A DNA stretch of 64,000 bases from Lucifuga dentata (taxonomy: Eukaryota; Chordata; Actinopteri; Ophidiiformes; Bythitidae), in assembly GCA_014773175.1 (NCBI GenBank), contig VXCM01000217.1, positions 62,001-126,000 of the forward strand, written 5' to 3'. The position numbers and the translations under genes were made by a program. The notes under the pieces were generated by a model. That model was not told the origin of the DNA and ran no database searches. It saw only the letters and a program-made list of their open reading frames with translations. Shown one piece after another: positions 1 to 11,181 of the stretch (positions within the stretch are counted from its first letter, which is position 1; the number at the start of each line of letters is the position of its first letter).

Positions 1-112
1 TTTCACTTGCTGACTTGGCATGGTCCCAAAAAAAAAAAAAACTTATGTGTCCGCATGATGTGTTTGGATGAAGAGGCTCTGCTTTGTTGAGTGTTACCAG
101 CTTCTCTCTCAC

Positions 113-285
113 CTGGAAGAAGAACGCGTCTCCCATGGAGTTGCTGAGGCAGAAGACAAAGTCTTTCTTGGGATGCTCAGGTACAGCCTGGACGATGCTG
201 TTCTCCACCCACAGCGCGTGTTTTGGAACGCTGTTATGGTCGATCCCTAAACGGCCATCTGTCTCGTACAGGAAAAGAGTGCAGC
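113..285 (-). CDS. tiam1: tiam1 fifth coding exon, PH domain continuation
   Basis: It encodes 58 codons with the shared glycine at its start (acceptor CTCCTAG|GCTGC at 286/285, donor TTCCAG|GTGAGA at 113/112). It reads CTLFLYETDGR, GIDHNSVPKHALWVENSIV, PKKDFVFCLSNSMGDAFFFQ, nearly identical to the mammalian N-terminal PH domain. The next exon is off the left edge; 1-112 is intron sequence. Confidence 0.94.
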
Positions 286-3200
286 CTAGGAGAGTTTGCA
301 TGAGAGAGAAATACATTTTATCACTGATGCCATTTTATTTTTGACACAAGTAGAGGAGGCAGGCAAGGCTGCAACTGCAGATGTATTTTATGCATTTCGG
401 GAGGATGAGATTAGATTAGACACAGACACAGCCGTAAAATTAAACTGTGATGAGGCCAGGGAGAGGAAAGTTGAGGCCTGACAGAAGAGGGTGAGAGAGG
501 ACGAGAGGGGGGAGAACCAAGGACACGGACTGTGTTAAGACTGATGTGATTACAGAATCTAACAGGGAATGTGAGTGATTAAGCAGGTGGGGGTGGGGTG
601 AATATATTATGTCTGAAAGTGACATTAGGGCTGCAAGGTTCTGGTTATAATAACAATTTTGGCTTAGATTAATTATTTTGCATAATGTTTAAATTACAGT
701 TATTATTAGTCACTACAATGAATGTTATTCTAGAGGTGATTAAGCAGATCCGTTAATTTACTTTAAGGTGGTGCAGCCTTGTCTTAACTTCCAAATGGCC
801 AATAACTACACATTTTTAACTAGTAAAGTGATTTCATGTTCACATATAGTGCAAATTTGCCTCTGTATCATCAGTGGAAGCAGGTTTGCACATCTTCATG
901 TCTTATTATTAATTTTTTAACACGATTTTTCAACCATATCAGTTTCAGCATCTAAACAGTAGCATACAGCAGATGTTCTTAGCCTAGAATACATTGTCTT
1001 CGCTGCCTTTATGAAGTTCAAATTTAGACAAAGTAGTGAATTAATACAACTTATTTTAAATTAATGACCTTGTTGTTCATGCATTCCTTTCATGTGAGCA
1101 CTGCAATCTTAATATGAAGCTTTTATGAAATCATATTACTGTTTTTGAGTAACCACCCTCAATAGTTTTTGCCTTAAACTAAAGTAGCTCCAAGATTTCT
1201 ATATCTTATTTGTGTGGACATGAATTCGTTTTATGGCTATATTTTTGTTTGATGCAATAAAAAGTAAAACTAGTATGAGCAAGTCAACGTGATGATTTGG
1301 TTACATGGCATTTGAAGGTACATGCCATTTAACTGCAACCCTCTCATCATGAATCTAAGATACATCTCTCTCTCCAATGTCAACTAGCAAAAACATAAAA
1401 AATAAAATACGAGAGCCAATGCAACACCTTTCAGAGAGACCCAGTAGTGTTTCCACTTGCGCTTTGTGGCAGGTTCCACTTTCTTGTTTTTCTTATGAAC
1501 CAAGAAGTTCTTCACAGCCAGGGCCCCTGCTTTCCTGACGATCCCCTGGGCGCAGCCAATCAGAGCGTCCGCTGGGTAAGCAGTGCTGAGAGTACCACTG
1601 CTTCGCTCGTCACTCACGGCCGACCCTGCCTCCTCCGTGCAGTTGTGGCCCTGACGAGTCTGAATAGCAGTGATAGAAGAAGAGGGATTACAAACATGCT
1701 GGGTTGTTAACAACTATATTCTGAAACCAAACGCAAACTAACCCAGGCTTGATTCTCCAGCTCCTTCCGGAAGTTCTCGTACACTCCTCCCCTCCCTCCT
1801 TCGCCGCCTCTTCCTTCTCCTGCTCCTCCTGCACTGCTGCTTCCGCTGTCGCTCCCATTGAAAATGCTGCTTTCAGTGGCTGAGTACACTGAGAAGGAGG
1901 CCGACATGGTCTTACAGCGGCGGGACATCAAGTCCGCCTCCCTGTCTATCTCTGCTGTGACACCGTCGATGCCGCTGTCGCCGTATTCACTTCCCTCGCC
2001 TAAAACACCTGAGATGTCCTGTCAGAGAAAGGGCAAAAATATTTAAATGATGTTTAAAGCTTTGATATGCAAAGTAACTAGTAACAGCAGCTATCAGATA
2101 AGGGTACTGGAGTAAAAAAAATATATTTCCCTTAAAATGTAATGTAGTAGAAGTACATAGTGGCACAAAAAACAGACGACCAAGATCGAGTTGAGTTCAT
2201 TGAGCAATGTCTGATTTTCATGTGATTCTGTGTATGTCCTGCTGTGTCTTTCTGCTAAAATAAAAGTTTTTACTTTAGGCTAAAGGTTCTCTATGCTTTC
2301 AACCAAACAGTGTCTCCCTCTGTTTCCCTTTGTTTTCCTGTGTTGTTGGTCTATTTATATCCGGTCTGCTTTCCCCTTCAGCCTGCTCAAATGAATTTAT
2401 AATAAGCATTCAGGATGTTCTGCTATCCAAGGATGCTTAGGGGGGGGTCTGGGAATAAAGTGAAAGAAAAGTCTCTTTCTTTGTATCCTTCTTCTCAATC
2501 AGTACATTTACATGCATGTTAAAACTTTGATTTTACTCAGAGTAAGGCAATAAATCCATTTTTTTTCCCAAACATGATGAAAACACCATAATGAGATTGA
2601 AATCGGCATAAATCAGAGCTTACTCCAAGTAACAGACATAGATTATGCAATTGTAAATCGATTTATTTGGGCATGTACACTACAGGCCAAAAGTCTGAGG
2701 CCACCTCCAGATTTAGCATGAGCAGACTGTGTAGTAAGTTAATCCCAAAATGATGTGGGAGAAGACAGACAGCAGCTATTGAATAGAATGTTAAAACACA
2801 TCAGCAGTTGGAACACAACTGGAGTGCCTTCATTACAAATCATTTCTGTAGCCATAGAGGCTACATAATATGCTCTTGTTGACAAATTCTTCTTGAAAAC
2901 TATTTAGTTACATTTATTTTATGTATTTTTGTAATTTNGCTCTTGTTGACAAATTCTTCTTGAAAACTATTTAGTTACATTTATTTTATGTATTTTTGTA
3001 ATTTTCTGTGGAATAAATCGTAAAACAAACTGTGTATTGATGATTTTTTGTTTTTAAATCTGGGGGTGCCTGTCGTGTAAGCATTTATTAATCTGAGAAA
3101 GTCAGCTCCACATGCATTTCCTCACTTTCCCCACCCTCCATTCACTCATAATCATGCATATTTGCAAGCCACGGAATCTTGCTCACATTATTGCCTTAAT

Positions 3201-3604
3201 TGGAATACAGACGAATAATCAGAGTATAGTGTGCACGTAAACATATTGAATGACACGTGAATAAAATACTTTAATGTTCTTGTACTGTTTCAACACTTGT
3301 TTAATATATCTGTTTTCATTCAATGCAACTATTATTAACCGGCTTCTTGGTGAGACATTACAGTGAAATTCTTTTTACTTTTGCACTTTAAGTGAACCGA
3401 CATTTGTAAGATCTTCATAAAACCTTCAAATGAATGTTCTTGTAAAGTGTGGATACATACATACACACAGTGTTGTGTGTGTGTGTGAACACATGTGGGT
3501 AGGGACTGGATGGGAAATTAAATGTGGAGAGAAACCAGGGCAGAGTTAAACAAGTAGAGTCTTTCTGACTTCTCATGATTCCCTTCCCCACTATATAAAT
3601 ATAA

Positions 3605-3676
<72 letters not shown>

Positions 3677-3909
3677 ATGCACACAAACACACAACTGCAT
3701 AGCACAGGATGTGTCTCTGGCTGTCAACAAAATGTAAATTGCTGTCATGACTGGTGTCTTCTGTCATGTCAGTGAACTTTCTGTACTTCCTGGATTCTAC
3801 TGGAAGACAAAATCCTCTATCATTCTATTTTTAGGGGGATTCACTTCAGAAAAGCGGGGAAAGTAACAGGAAAAACTGCCTCAAAATAGAACAGACTTTT
3901 TATATAAAT

Positions 3910-3948
<39 letters not shown>

Positions 3949-4355
3949 CACTGTATATAAATTAATATGATCTAACCTGAGTAGTTTGAGCACGGCGTCC
4001 CTGGAAAGCAGGACACGGTGCGGCCAGGATGCCCAGCCCCGCCAAGCCCTCAGACAGGCAGTGGGAGCGACGGCAGGGAAGTGTGAATGCTCCATAGACG
4101 CCGCCATCCTCCTCAGAGGGGGANTGGGAGCGACGGCAGGGAAGTGTGAATGCTCCATAGACGCCGCCATCCTCCTCAGAGGGGGATAGCAGCGCCTCCT
4201 CCCCTTCTCCGTCTCCTTTGCACGCTGTTTCTCTGTGGTTCTTAGCGTAGCAGCTCCTCTGACCCATGAGACCAGGACTGTGCTGACTGCACAGATGGTC
4301 CAGAGACGATGCCCTTTCAGCTGCGCCTGGAGGACACACAGGTGGTTATTGCAGA

Positions 4356-4427
<72 letters not shown>

Positions 4428-5118
4428 AAGTGCTAAGAGTGAGTGTTTGGTCCTCATCCTCACCTGTTCCACCTCTGGAGCGTGTGAACTGCTCCTCCTC
4501 TTCTTCTTCTCCTCCATCGATCATCTCCTCAGTGCTGGTCAGATGCTCCTGGCTCAGGTCAGAGAGAGAAAACTCCAGGCTGTCTTCTCTCCACATGTCC
4601 GCTGACTTCGACCTCTTCTTTTTCAAACTCCCTCCATCACGTGGTCCCTCGGTCACTTGCTGGAGGTACCTCACCTCACCAACCATGTCTCCATCCTCGT
4701 CCCCCTCCCCCATGGAGTCCTCTCCTCCATCCTGAGCAATAGTGTCTGCCTCTGAAGTTTCTGGAGTGGGTGTGGCCAAGGGGTCATCATCATGTTGGTA
4801 GGCCTCTGGCCTCATTGTCATAGCAACGCGTTGTGTCCAATGAGGGTTGATGCCAAACTGTCCAAATTCATCTGTTGAATTAAAATGTTCCAGACCGCTC
4901 TCTGCTAAGGATTGAGGGATGCTGGGGGTGCTGGAGGAGCGAGTTGAGGCTTCAGAGTTCCTGTGTTCCTGTTTCACTGAGGAAGCGTGCCGGGAACGGC
5001 GGGTGACAGACTGCTTGTTGGCGAGGCGGAGCGAGCGGGATGTGTGCTTACGGGAGAGGTGACCCGTTACATCCCCACAGAAATCACTGTCTCCATTCTG
5101 ACTCTCCACGTTTCCCAT
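113..5118 (-). CDS. tiam1: TIAM1, Rac guanine-nucleotide exchange factor, N-terminal part (5 coding exons, runs off left edge)
   Basis: TIAM1 activates the small GTPase RAC1 at the membrane and controls actin, adhesion and polarity. Exons read right to left: 4464-5118, 3977-4326, 1743-2018, 1428-1659 and 113-285, all with AG/GT borders and compatible phases. After removing an assembly duplication they encode about 541 residues. The protein starts MGNVES, which fits an N-myristoylation signal (Gly2, Ser6), as in mammalian TIAM1. Conserved blocks follow: RKHTSRSLRL, SSSTPSIPQSLAE, KKKRSKSADMWREDSLEFSL, LPCRRSHCLSEG, GDSGIDG and GVYENFRKELE, then the start of the N-terminal PH domain (KNFLVHKKNKKVE, RKWKHYWVSLKG). 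The coiled-coil/Ex region, RBD, PDZ and DH-PH parts would lie left of position 113. Identity rests on recognised similarity and on synteny with SOD1 and SCAF4. Which teleost paralogue (a or b) this is cannot be told. Confidence 0.95.
286..1427. other. tiam1 intron
   Basis: The stretch is AT-rich with no conserved reading frame. Nothing beyond the splice borders was recognised. Confidence 0.8.
1428..1659 (-). CDS. tiam1: tiam1 fourth coding exon, start of the N-terminal PH domain
   Basis: It encodes 77 codons plus one base (acceptor TATTCAG|ACTCGT at 1660/1659, donor CTGAAAG|GTGTTG at 1428/1427). Key residues are EEAGSAVSDERSSGTLS, then RKAGALAVKNFLVHKKNKKVE and KRKWKHYWVSLKG, the first strands of the PH domain that binds phosphoinositides and anchors TIAM1 at membranes. 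The intron separating it from the exon above (1660-1742) is only 83 bases. Confidence 0.94.
1743..2018 (-). CDS. tiam1: tiam1 third coding exon with a DSG motif
   Basis: It encodes 92 codons, phase 0 at both ends (acceptor CTGACAG|GACATC at 2019/2018, donor GCCTGG|GTTAGT at 1743/1742). It contains GEGSEYGDSGIDGVTAEID, SDSGSSSAGG and GVYENFRKELENQAW. The DSGIDG motif corresponds to DSGIEG of mammalian TIAM1, described as part of a beta-TrCP phosphodegron; a role here is inference. A Gly/Glu/Arg-rich insertion (GEGRGGEGGRGG) precedes GVYENF and is longer than I recall in the human protein. Confidence 0.92.
2019..3976. other. tiam1 intron with microsatellites
   Basis: It contains a (CA)n tract at 3609-3669, an (AT)n tract at 3901-3949, an N with 66-base duplicated flanks (2872-2937 and 2939-3004), and near 2675-2700 the short string ACACTACAGGCCAAAAGT, which resembles a Tc1-like transposon end. 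No coding sequence is apparent. Confidence 0.7.
3977..4326 (-). CDS. tiam1: tiam1 second coding exon, with a false in-frame duplication
   Basis: The acceptor is CCTCCAG|GCGC at 4327/4326 and the donor ACTCAG|GTTAGA at 3977/3976. The exon contains a single N at 4124 flanked by identical 62-base copies (4062-4123 and 4125-4186). Copy plus N is 63 bases, so the frame is kept and 21 codons (around EEDGGVYGAFTLPCRRS) appear twice. The true exon is probably 287 bases; with that length the phase into the next exon is exactly 0. The ending FQGRRAQTTQ matches the mammalian exon end. Confidence 0.9.
4327..4463. repeat. Short tiam1 intron made largely of (GT)n(GA)n
   Basis: The intron is 137 bases. About half of it is a compound microsatellite, (GT)n then (GA)n on the plus strand (4360-4425). 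On the transcript this is a (TC)n(AC)n tract that lies directly upstream of the acceptor and may serve as its pyrimidine tract. Confidence 0.85.
4464..5118 (-). CDS. tiam1: tiam1 start-codon exon
   Basis: The first coding exon encodes 218 codons plus one base. The ATG is at 5118-5116. The splice acceptor (TTTACAG) ends at 5126, leaving only 7 bases of 5' UTR in this exon, so the rest of the leader must come from upstream exons. The donor is ACAG|GTGAGG at 4464/4463. The exon carries the myristoylation signal, a basic stretch, a Ser/Thr-rich region and an acidic Asp/Glu run near residues 203-212 (EEEEEEE-like). The KKKRSKSADMWRED block is the strongest match to mammalian TIAM1. Confidence 0.93.
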
Positions 5119-5125
5119 GATTCAA

Positions 5126-5313
5126 CTGTAAATTAAGGAAGATTCTTGTGAAACATATGACCTTAGAAATTTAGCTCTTTTACCTTTAAAGGCACAATCA
5201 TGATACAAACGTACACAAAGGGGACATTCCACCACCAAAAGTCAAAACGCAGGATTAGAAGCTACTTTCACTAAATGCAAACAAGTCTTTACCAAAGCAC
5301 ATCTTTAGATATA

Positions 5314-5344
<31 letters not shown>

Positions 5345-8300
5345 AGATAAGGACAGACAGACAGACAGACAAATAGAAAGATAAGACAAATAGACAAATA
5401 GACAGATAGACAGATAGATAGATGGATGGATGGATGGATGGATAGATAGATAGATACTTTATTAATTCCTGAGGGGAAACTGCATATTTACAGCAGCCTA
5501 CGCATAAGTACAAATAAGTAATGCGCTCATGGACAACACAATATTATCAGTAAGATAAAAAATAAGGAGAAAAATAAAAATAAGTAGCAAGAATAAAACA
5601 AGATAATATAATAGCCTTTATATATAAAATCTTAAATCATTGGCATGTTAAATGTATTTTTTTTTTTAATTGACACTTCTGCCGGCAAGGTGGGCTGGTG
5701 ATCAAACAAGCCAAAGGGCTCTGGTAGGTTGGAGCTGCTGAACCGTCTGTCACGAGATCTGCTCTGTAATGATCTTGAGGCTCTCTCCCTCGTGGATGCT
5801 CCTGTGCGCTTTTCCCCCCTCCCTTCCTGAGTTGTTAGTTCTCAGCTGTAGCTAATCCTGTCATTTAGCGCTCCACTATTTTAGTGGCAGTTTGTCCGGT
5901 GTTCAGTGCCTGATTGTCATTTCGACACCGATCAGCTCTCCAGTGCCTCTCTGTTCTCCGAGCGTCTCCATCCTTTCGCCACCTGTCTGGTTTGTTTGCT
6001 GGTCTTTCTGCTCATTGTTTCCCTGTGAATCAGTTTTTTTGTTAGTACCTTTTTTCTCCTATGTTGGTTGAAACTCTCCCTAGAAAATTATTCGACTTGC
6101 TAGTTTTTTTTTCCTTTAATCAAACCTCGTGTAGGTTTCGCCTTTTGTTGTTTGTTTTTCCTTATTGTTTGATGTTTGTGTGCCATACATTCATAGGCAT
6201 CGTTTCATGTTTATCTTTGTATGACGTCAGACGCTGATTTATGTTAATTCCGGACTGGGCGTGTCATTCTTTGTATCGTTATTAGTTCTATAGTCTGGCT
6301 TGCCTGTATTAGTTTTTGCTTGGTTTTTTCTGTTTCTCACTTAGTGTATTTAATACAAATTGTTCTTACCAAGCTTTTCTTTGTGGTGTCTGCTTTTGGG
6401 TTCTTGATATTATACTTGTTACACCGTCGGTGTTTACTGATGTGTCCTTTAAAATGATGGATTACATTATTCAGCACAGCAATGTGTCTGCCAGCTGTTT
6501 GTACTGGGAAGGTCTGAAGAACAGCATGATAAATTTAAGTCCAAATTTCACTCACTTTTTAGCTCTGTTTTGGTGTCCACCAACTCCTGATATAAATTTT
6601 TTATAAATTTAACCAGAACGTTTGAACATTAGCAGCTTTAGAGTAGATTCTAAATGTGACACAAGGAGTATTGGGTTTAGATCTTTTATGGATATTACTG
6701 TAATCATAGATTGAAAACAGAAGAAAAAAAGTACTGAGTAACATCTATCCATTTTGAGCACAGACCAAATTGTGTCTATAGCACCAAGCATTAAAACTGC
6801 AAAGTACCAAAACTTGGCACTGAACACTTGATCTTTTTTACTTTTGGTAAGAGAAAATGAATACCTTTGAGAACCCCCCCCCCCCCCCNAAAAAAAAAAA
6901 AGTCTGGTTTTGGAATCAATACCAGAACTGAGATCTTTTGAATGAGGAGCACATAGGGAGCGGTAGGATTATTGGAAGCGGTACCTCTGGCTTGTACATG
7001 CCTTCCAGTAAACACAATTAGCCATGAGTGACTCAGTGGGATCGGTGAAGGCGGGATCTGTGAGGAATAGCGTGAACGAGCAAAATAAAAATACAACTGT
7101 GGCAGGTGAAACAGAGAGGCTGGTGACTTCATATGGCCACAAGGAGTTTCAGATTGTTGTACTAGTTGCTCCAAGTCTTTACAAATCTTAAACTCTGGTT
7201 GTCTAAATTCTTCAAACCAGATCTAACAGAGCTTTCTTTCAAAGAGATTCAAAGGTGGGGGCAATAGTTATGCTGAAGGAGTTGTTACGAAGATTTATTG
7301 CCGAAAACTAGGTCAACATACTGGATGAGCAAATAACCTTTGTTGGCCTTAAGTATCTGCGGTTAGGTTAAAGGTATCTGTGATCTGTTTGAGTGCCTTG
7401 TGGTAAATGCAATAGAGGTCAGGGATCAGGTTTCTGTGATCGAGGTGGAATTCTCTTGGCAACTTTTGTCTGTTTTAGCTGTTTGTAATCTACCAGGATA
7501 ACAGACTCAGATGCAGTAGCACATAAGGGCAAAAACATCTATTCATGCTGATGTAATGAGAGACTAAACACAGCTAACAACAAAGTCTTCCTCAGGGTTT
7601 TCCCATTTGAGTATTCTATTAGGTATACATTGCAACCTCAAACTAACTACAAACACCAATATTATATATGAAATAAAAAAAAAAATCACCTTTCTTCATA
7701 CTTTCACATCTACATTTTCATTAGTCATTTCATCACAAGTCATCCAATTGTCATACCACAGTTATGCTGGAAGCATTTATGAAAATCAAAGTCTGACAGG
7801 TTGGTTGGTTGACAGGAGTCTTTAGAGTCTGATGTGATCACCAATTTCACTTTTTAGCTGCATTGTGTTCATCACAAAGTCATCTCAGCATCCTGCTTCA
7901 CATTATGCTCTCTGTTATATAAGCACACGGAGCCGCTGAGTCAACTGCTGTCAGATCACTTGGTCTTCTGTGAGTCACACATCATCAAACCCACACCGTG
8001 CAGATCCTTATGTTCTCAGTGTGGGCTCGAAATGGAAAGGGAATTAAGAAGTTGAGGAGAAACTGAGGAAAATCTCTCTCTCTCTCTTCATTAGTAATTT
8101 AATCTTGTACTGAGTCTGAAACTCAGTTTTTATCATCATCCTTACTTCTAATTTTGCATGTTTGATGAATTTTCTGGAAAATATGTGATACGAAACACTG
8201 ACCCGTACGTTTAAAGGATGAAACCAGTGTTATTTTATCTTTTTATTACTAAATGTATTTTCAAATCCCATTAAAAGACCAAAAACCTAAAATACTTTGA

Positions 8301-9143
8301 AATTTCTGAATAACACACACAGAAGCAAAAGCAATATCAGGCTTTGGCAACACAGAATTACTCACTTACCTTTGCATGGAATTTGTTAGTAATAATACAA
8401 AGCTAAAATACCAATAACAACAAAAAACCGTTTTAAACCCACATAAATCAGTATTTTTCATATTAACATTAAATCATATGGTTCTGTGTAATGTAAAAGG
8501 ATCGCCTCTTTTAGCTCATTGTTTTGGATTTCCGGCATACCCAATAAAAAATACCTGCAAGGCAACGCTTTGCAGAAAACAAGTATTACAAGCTGACTAT
8601 TCACTATCTGTCCAGCACAAAATGACTGAGAGACAAATTAAATGAGTGGCTGGTAAAGTGAGATGAGCATCTCGTAGGCTTAAAAAAGAAAAAAAATTAT
8701 ATCAGGAGTTGGTCAAAGCCAAGACAGAGCCAAAAAGTGAGTTAAATTTGGACTTAAATTCATCATGTGACCAGGAACACAACTCTAAATGAATGAGAAT
8801 GTTGCTGAGTCTTCTGGAATGTGTAAGCTGGCAACTTCTTGCTAACATATTAGCCACAGCAACTTGATAAGCTAATAGTACATCAGGGCTGTGTGTGCAT
8901 GTTGAGTTGTTTTGGGGATTTTCTGCCACCTAGAGGCCAAAACTAGTTAATGGAACTTTAAGAAATTCCAGATAAGCACACAGTAAATGCACTAAAACGA
9001 GAAAATGTTAGTCGAATGATGCAACCCAAATCAAGTTACTTACAGTACAAAATGGAGATTTGGGCTGTGCTGATAGAGAACAGAGAGGTACAGATATGAA
9101 GGTATAAAACAGGGCAGTACCTTTGTTTAAGCAGCTGTCTCAC
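5126..9143. other. Upstream tiam1 intron or 5' region with GATA-type repeats
   Basis: It holds tandem (GATAA)n at 5316-5350, (GACA)n at 5352-5370 and (GATA/GATG)n at about 5400-5455, then the teleost interspersed-repeat string ATACTTTATTAATTCCTGAGGGGAAA at 5453-5480. From about 5680 to 6440 the sequence is T-rich and repeat-like, of no class I can name. A poly-C tract meets poly-A across an N at 6889. No convincing exon was found. Confidence 0.55.
5395..5490. repeat. GATA/GATG microsatellite joined to an interspersed-repeat end
   Basis: A run of GATA and GATG units is followed by an ACTTTATTAATTCC..GAGGGGAAA..TACAGCAGCC string. A closely similar string follows another GATG/GATA tract at 29121-29165 (ACTTTATTAATCTCCGGAGGGAAATT..TAGCAGCC). 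Two copies with the same microsatellite-to-body order indicate one repeat family. The class was not determined. Confidence 0.6.
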
Positions 9144-9226
9144 CGGCATCCCTGAACTAATGTGGTTTCACCTTTCATTGACCGCATGATCCTCCACACA
9201 TCCTCTTTCTGTAGTGTTACACCACC
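9144..9226 (-). other. Candidate exon (possibly tiam1 5' UTR or alternative first coding exon)
   Basis: The minus strand shows a strong acceptor (CCTGTTTCTCTCAG, ending 9227) and a good donor (GATGCCG|GTGAGA, 9144/9143) 83 bases apart. One frame is open throughout and reads VTLQKEDVWRIMRSMKGETT, which looks protein-like, but I do not recognise it. It lies upstream of the tiam1 start exon on the same strand, and that exon needs an upstream leader exon. Assignment to tiam1 is inference. Confidence 0.35.
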
Positions 9227-10001
9227 CTGAGAGAAACAGGAAGAGAGAGGAGTGTTTCACAGGAACTCTCACATCTTCAAAGTGACTAACGCTCACAGAG
9301 GAGGAGGAGGAGAGGGAAGACGAGAAGAGGAAGGTGCTTCTCAAAGTACTGCAGAGGATCTAACAGGTACGGAACATAAAGTGGGCGAGCTAAACTTGAA
9401 AGGAAAGCTGTGAAGCGCCGCAGAGAGGGAGCCAACAAGACGAGCCAATAAGACCAGCAAAAAGGATGAAGGGGAATAATAAAGGGCACTATGGTCAGCA
9501 AGCCTGGTTTCCAGATAGTGCAGTAAAACATTAAGAAACACACAAATATTCACATGCACAAACTTACTGGAAACAAACTGGAGAGCTTTTGTCTGAGCCT
9601 GAGGGACAAACCTCACAAACAACACAACGTCTTTGAACTGAACCCTAAAACACGTTGTGAACCCAGAACCATACAGGCATGAAAAGGCATGTGAACATTT
9701 TGGGAAAACACCATCTTGTCTCTCTGCAAACAATCATACACACACACGCACACTCACCACATACACTGCCTGTAAGATGACTTAAGATGAAAGCAGCTAT
9801 GAAGTATGATTTTCTACTTAAGACTCAATTAAGTGTTCCTTTCCATCATGACCTAATTTTCTCTAATACCAGCTCTGAGCTGCTTAGAATCGACCATTAT
9901 TTCCATGTGTTATGTGCAGCATGGAGGTATGCAAGTGTGAGCATGTTTGCTTGTGCAAACGTTTGCACATATTGTACTATATGTTCTCAGTGAGATGAAA
10001 C
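9227..10001. other. Non-coding stretch
   Basis: Purine-rich near 9295-9330 (GAGGAGGAGG), otherwise unremarkable. No recognised gene or repeat; a 130-codon minus-strand open frame here (9341-9733) has no recognisable motif. Confidence 0.5.
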
Positions 10002-10678
10002 ACATGGAAATTCAGTTTCTTCTTCTTTTCCTTTCAGCTTTCCCTTCAGGGGTCACCACAGCGAATCATCTGCCTCCATCTAACCCTATCCTCTGCCTCC
10101 TCTTCTCTCACACCAACTAACTTCATGTCCTCTTTCACTACATCCATAAATCTCCTCTTTGGTCTTCCTCTAGGCCTCCTGCCTGGCAGTTCCAACCTCA
10201 GCATCCTTCTACCGATATGTTCACTATCCCTCCTCTGTACATGTCCAAACCATCTCAGTCTGGCCTCTCTGACTTTATCTCCAAAACATCTAACATGCGC
10301 TGTCCCTCTGATGTACTCGTTCCTGATCCTATCCATCCTCGTCACTCCCAAAGAGAACCTCAGCATTTTAGTCTCTGCTACCTCTAGCTCTGCCTCCTGT
10401 CTTTTCCTCAGTGCCACTGTCTCTAAGCCATACAACATCGCTGGTCTCACCACCGTTTTGTACACCTTTCCTTTCATTCTTGCCGAGACTCTTTTGTCAC
10501 ACATCACACCTGACACTTTTCTCCACCCATTCCAACCTGCTTGCACACGTTTCTTCACCTCTTTTCCACACTCTCCATTGCTCTGGACTGTGGACCCTAA
10601 GTACTTAAAATCCTCCACCTTCTTTATCTCTATTCCCTGTAACCTCACCATTCCACTTGATACATGGAAATTCAGTTT
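10002..10678 (-). mobile_element. 5'-truncated non-LTR retrotransposon with a 17-bp target-site duplication
   Basis: A 643-base insert (10019-10661) is bordered by perfect copies of ACATGGAAATTCAGTTT (10002-10018 and 10662-10678), the target-site duplication of an L1/RTE-type insertion. The insert's minus strand carries the C-terminal end of a reverse-transcriptase polyprotein and finishes in a short (GAA)n-like tail next to the duplication. The 5' part of the element (endonuclease and most of the reverse transcriptase) is missing, as expected from incomplete reverse transcription. Confidence 0.85.
10046..10651 (-). pseudogene. C-terminal fragment of a retrotransposon reverse transcriptase
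   Basis: This open frame of about 201 codons has no internal stop. It contains VEDFKYLGSTVQSNGECGKE, VYKTVVRPAMLYGLET, LRFSLGVTRMDRIRNEYIRG, RLRWFGHVQRR, RPRGRPKRRFMDVVKEDM and RVRWRQMIRCGDP, the thumb and tail region typical of abundant teleost and invertebrate RTE-like non-LTR elements. Catalytic palm motifs are absent, so it is a dead fragment. The family assignment below 'non-LTR' is tentative. The open frame and perfect target duplication suggest a recent insertion. Confidence 0.85.
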
Positions 10679-10993
10679 GTAAGCATTATAATCCAGTCAT
10701 TTGTGTTGAGAGGGTGCAAAAATAAACATTTGCGCTTATTGCTGAATTAGAACATTTGTACCATATCTGATGCTTGATGCTATGTTAGCCAAAGCGGACC
10801 TCAATGAGAAAATATTCTGCTCAGCTTCTTCATATCTGCTTGCTTATTTTAACTAGCCATTATTTTGTTACTTTTTTAAGAATGCAAGCATCATGAATTT
10901 TCTTCCTCAGCTAATGCTGATTTACTTGTTTTGTCTGGTACAGCCAGCAAGAATTGGATCTCAAAGGAGCATACTAGCGAGTTTGCATGTTTG

Positions 10994-11181
10994 AGCAGGC
11001 GAAACATTGAATTTTAAGATGGGTGTATCACCTGAACATTTGGTGTTGAAAGATTAGGAGGGTAAAATAACACGAAAACTAAAATATGGTTTTATTTTTT
11101 GCAAAATGGTTTGGTAGTAACATGTATGCAGGTAGTATTTATTGGGCTAAAACATGCAAAATCACTGGTATGGTCCTTTAA
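10994..11181. mobile_element. Partial copy of the foldback TTAA element
   Basis: It matches one half of the family described at 13899: GGCGAAACATTGAATTTTAAG, GTGTATCACCTGAACATTTG and the terminus AAACATGCAAAATCACTGGTATGGTCCTTTAA. It belongs to a divergent subfamily (TATTTATTGGGCTAAAACATGC) also seen near 49.8 kb and 52.2 kb. The other terminus is missing. Confidence 0.65.

Noticed and set aside
3415..3748. Cys/Val-repeat open frames
   Set aside because: They are translations of the (CA)n microsatellite; similar frames elsewhere in the window have the same cause.
3841..4463. Continuation of the tiam1 start-exon frame through to 3841
   Set aside because: It reads through an intron made of (GT)n(GA)n and then the wrong frame of the next exon; canonical splice sites give the conserved TIAM1 sequence instead.
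9341..9733. 130-codon minus-strand frame
   Set aside because: It has no recognisable motif, no splice context and overlaps another chance frame.
10125..10682. Plus-strand frame of 185 codons
   Set aside because: It is the antisense of the retrotransposon reverse-transcriptase fragment, which has recognisable motifs on the minus strand.
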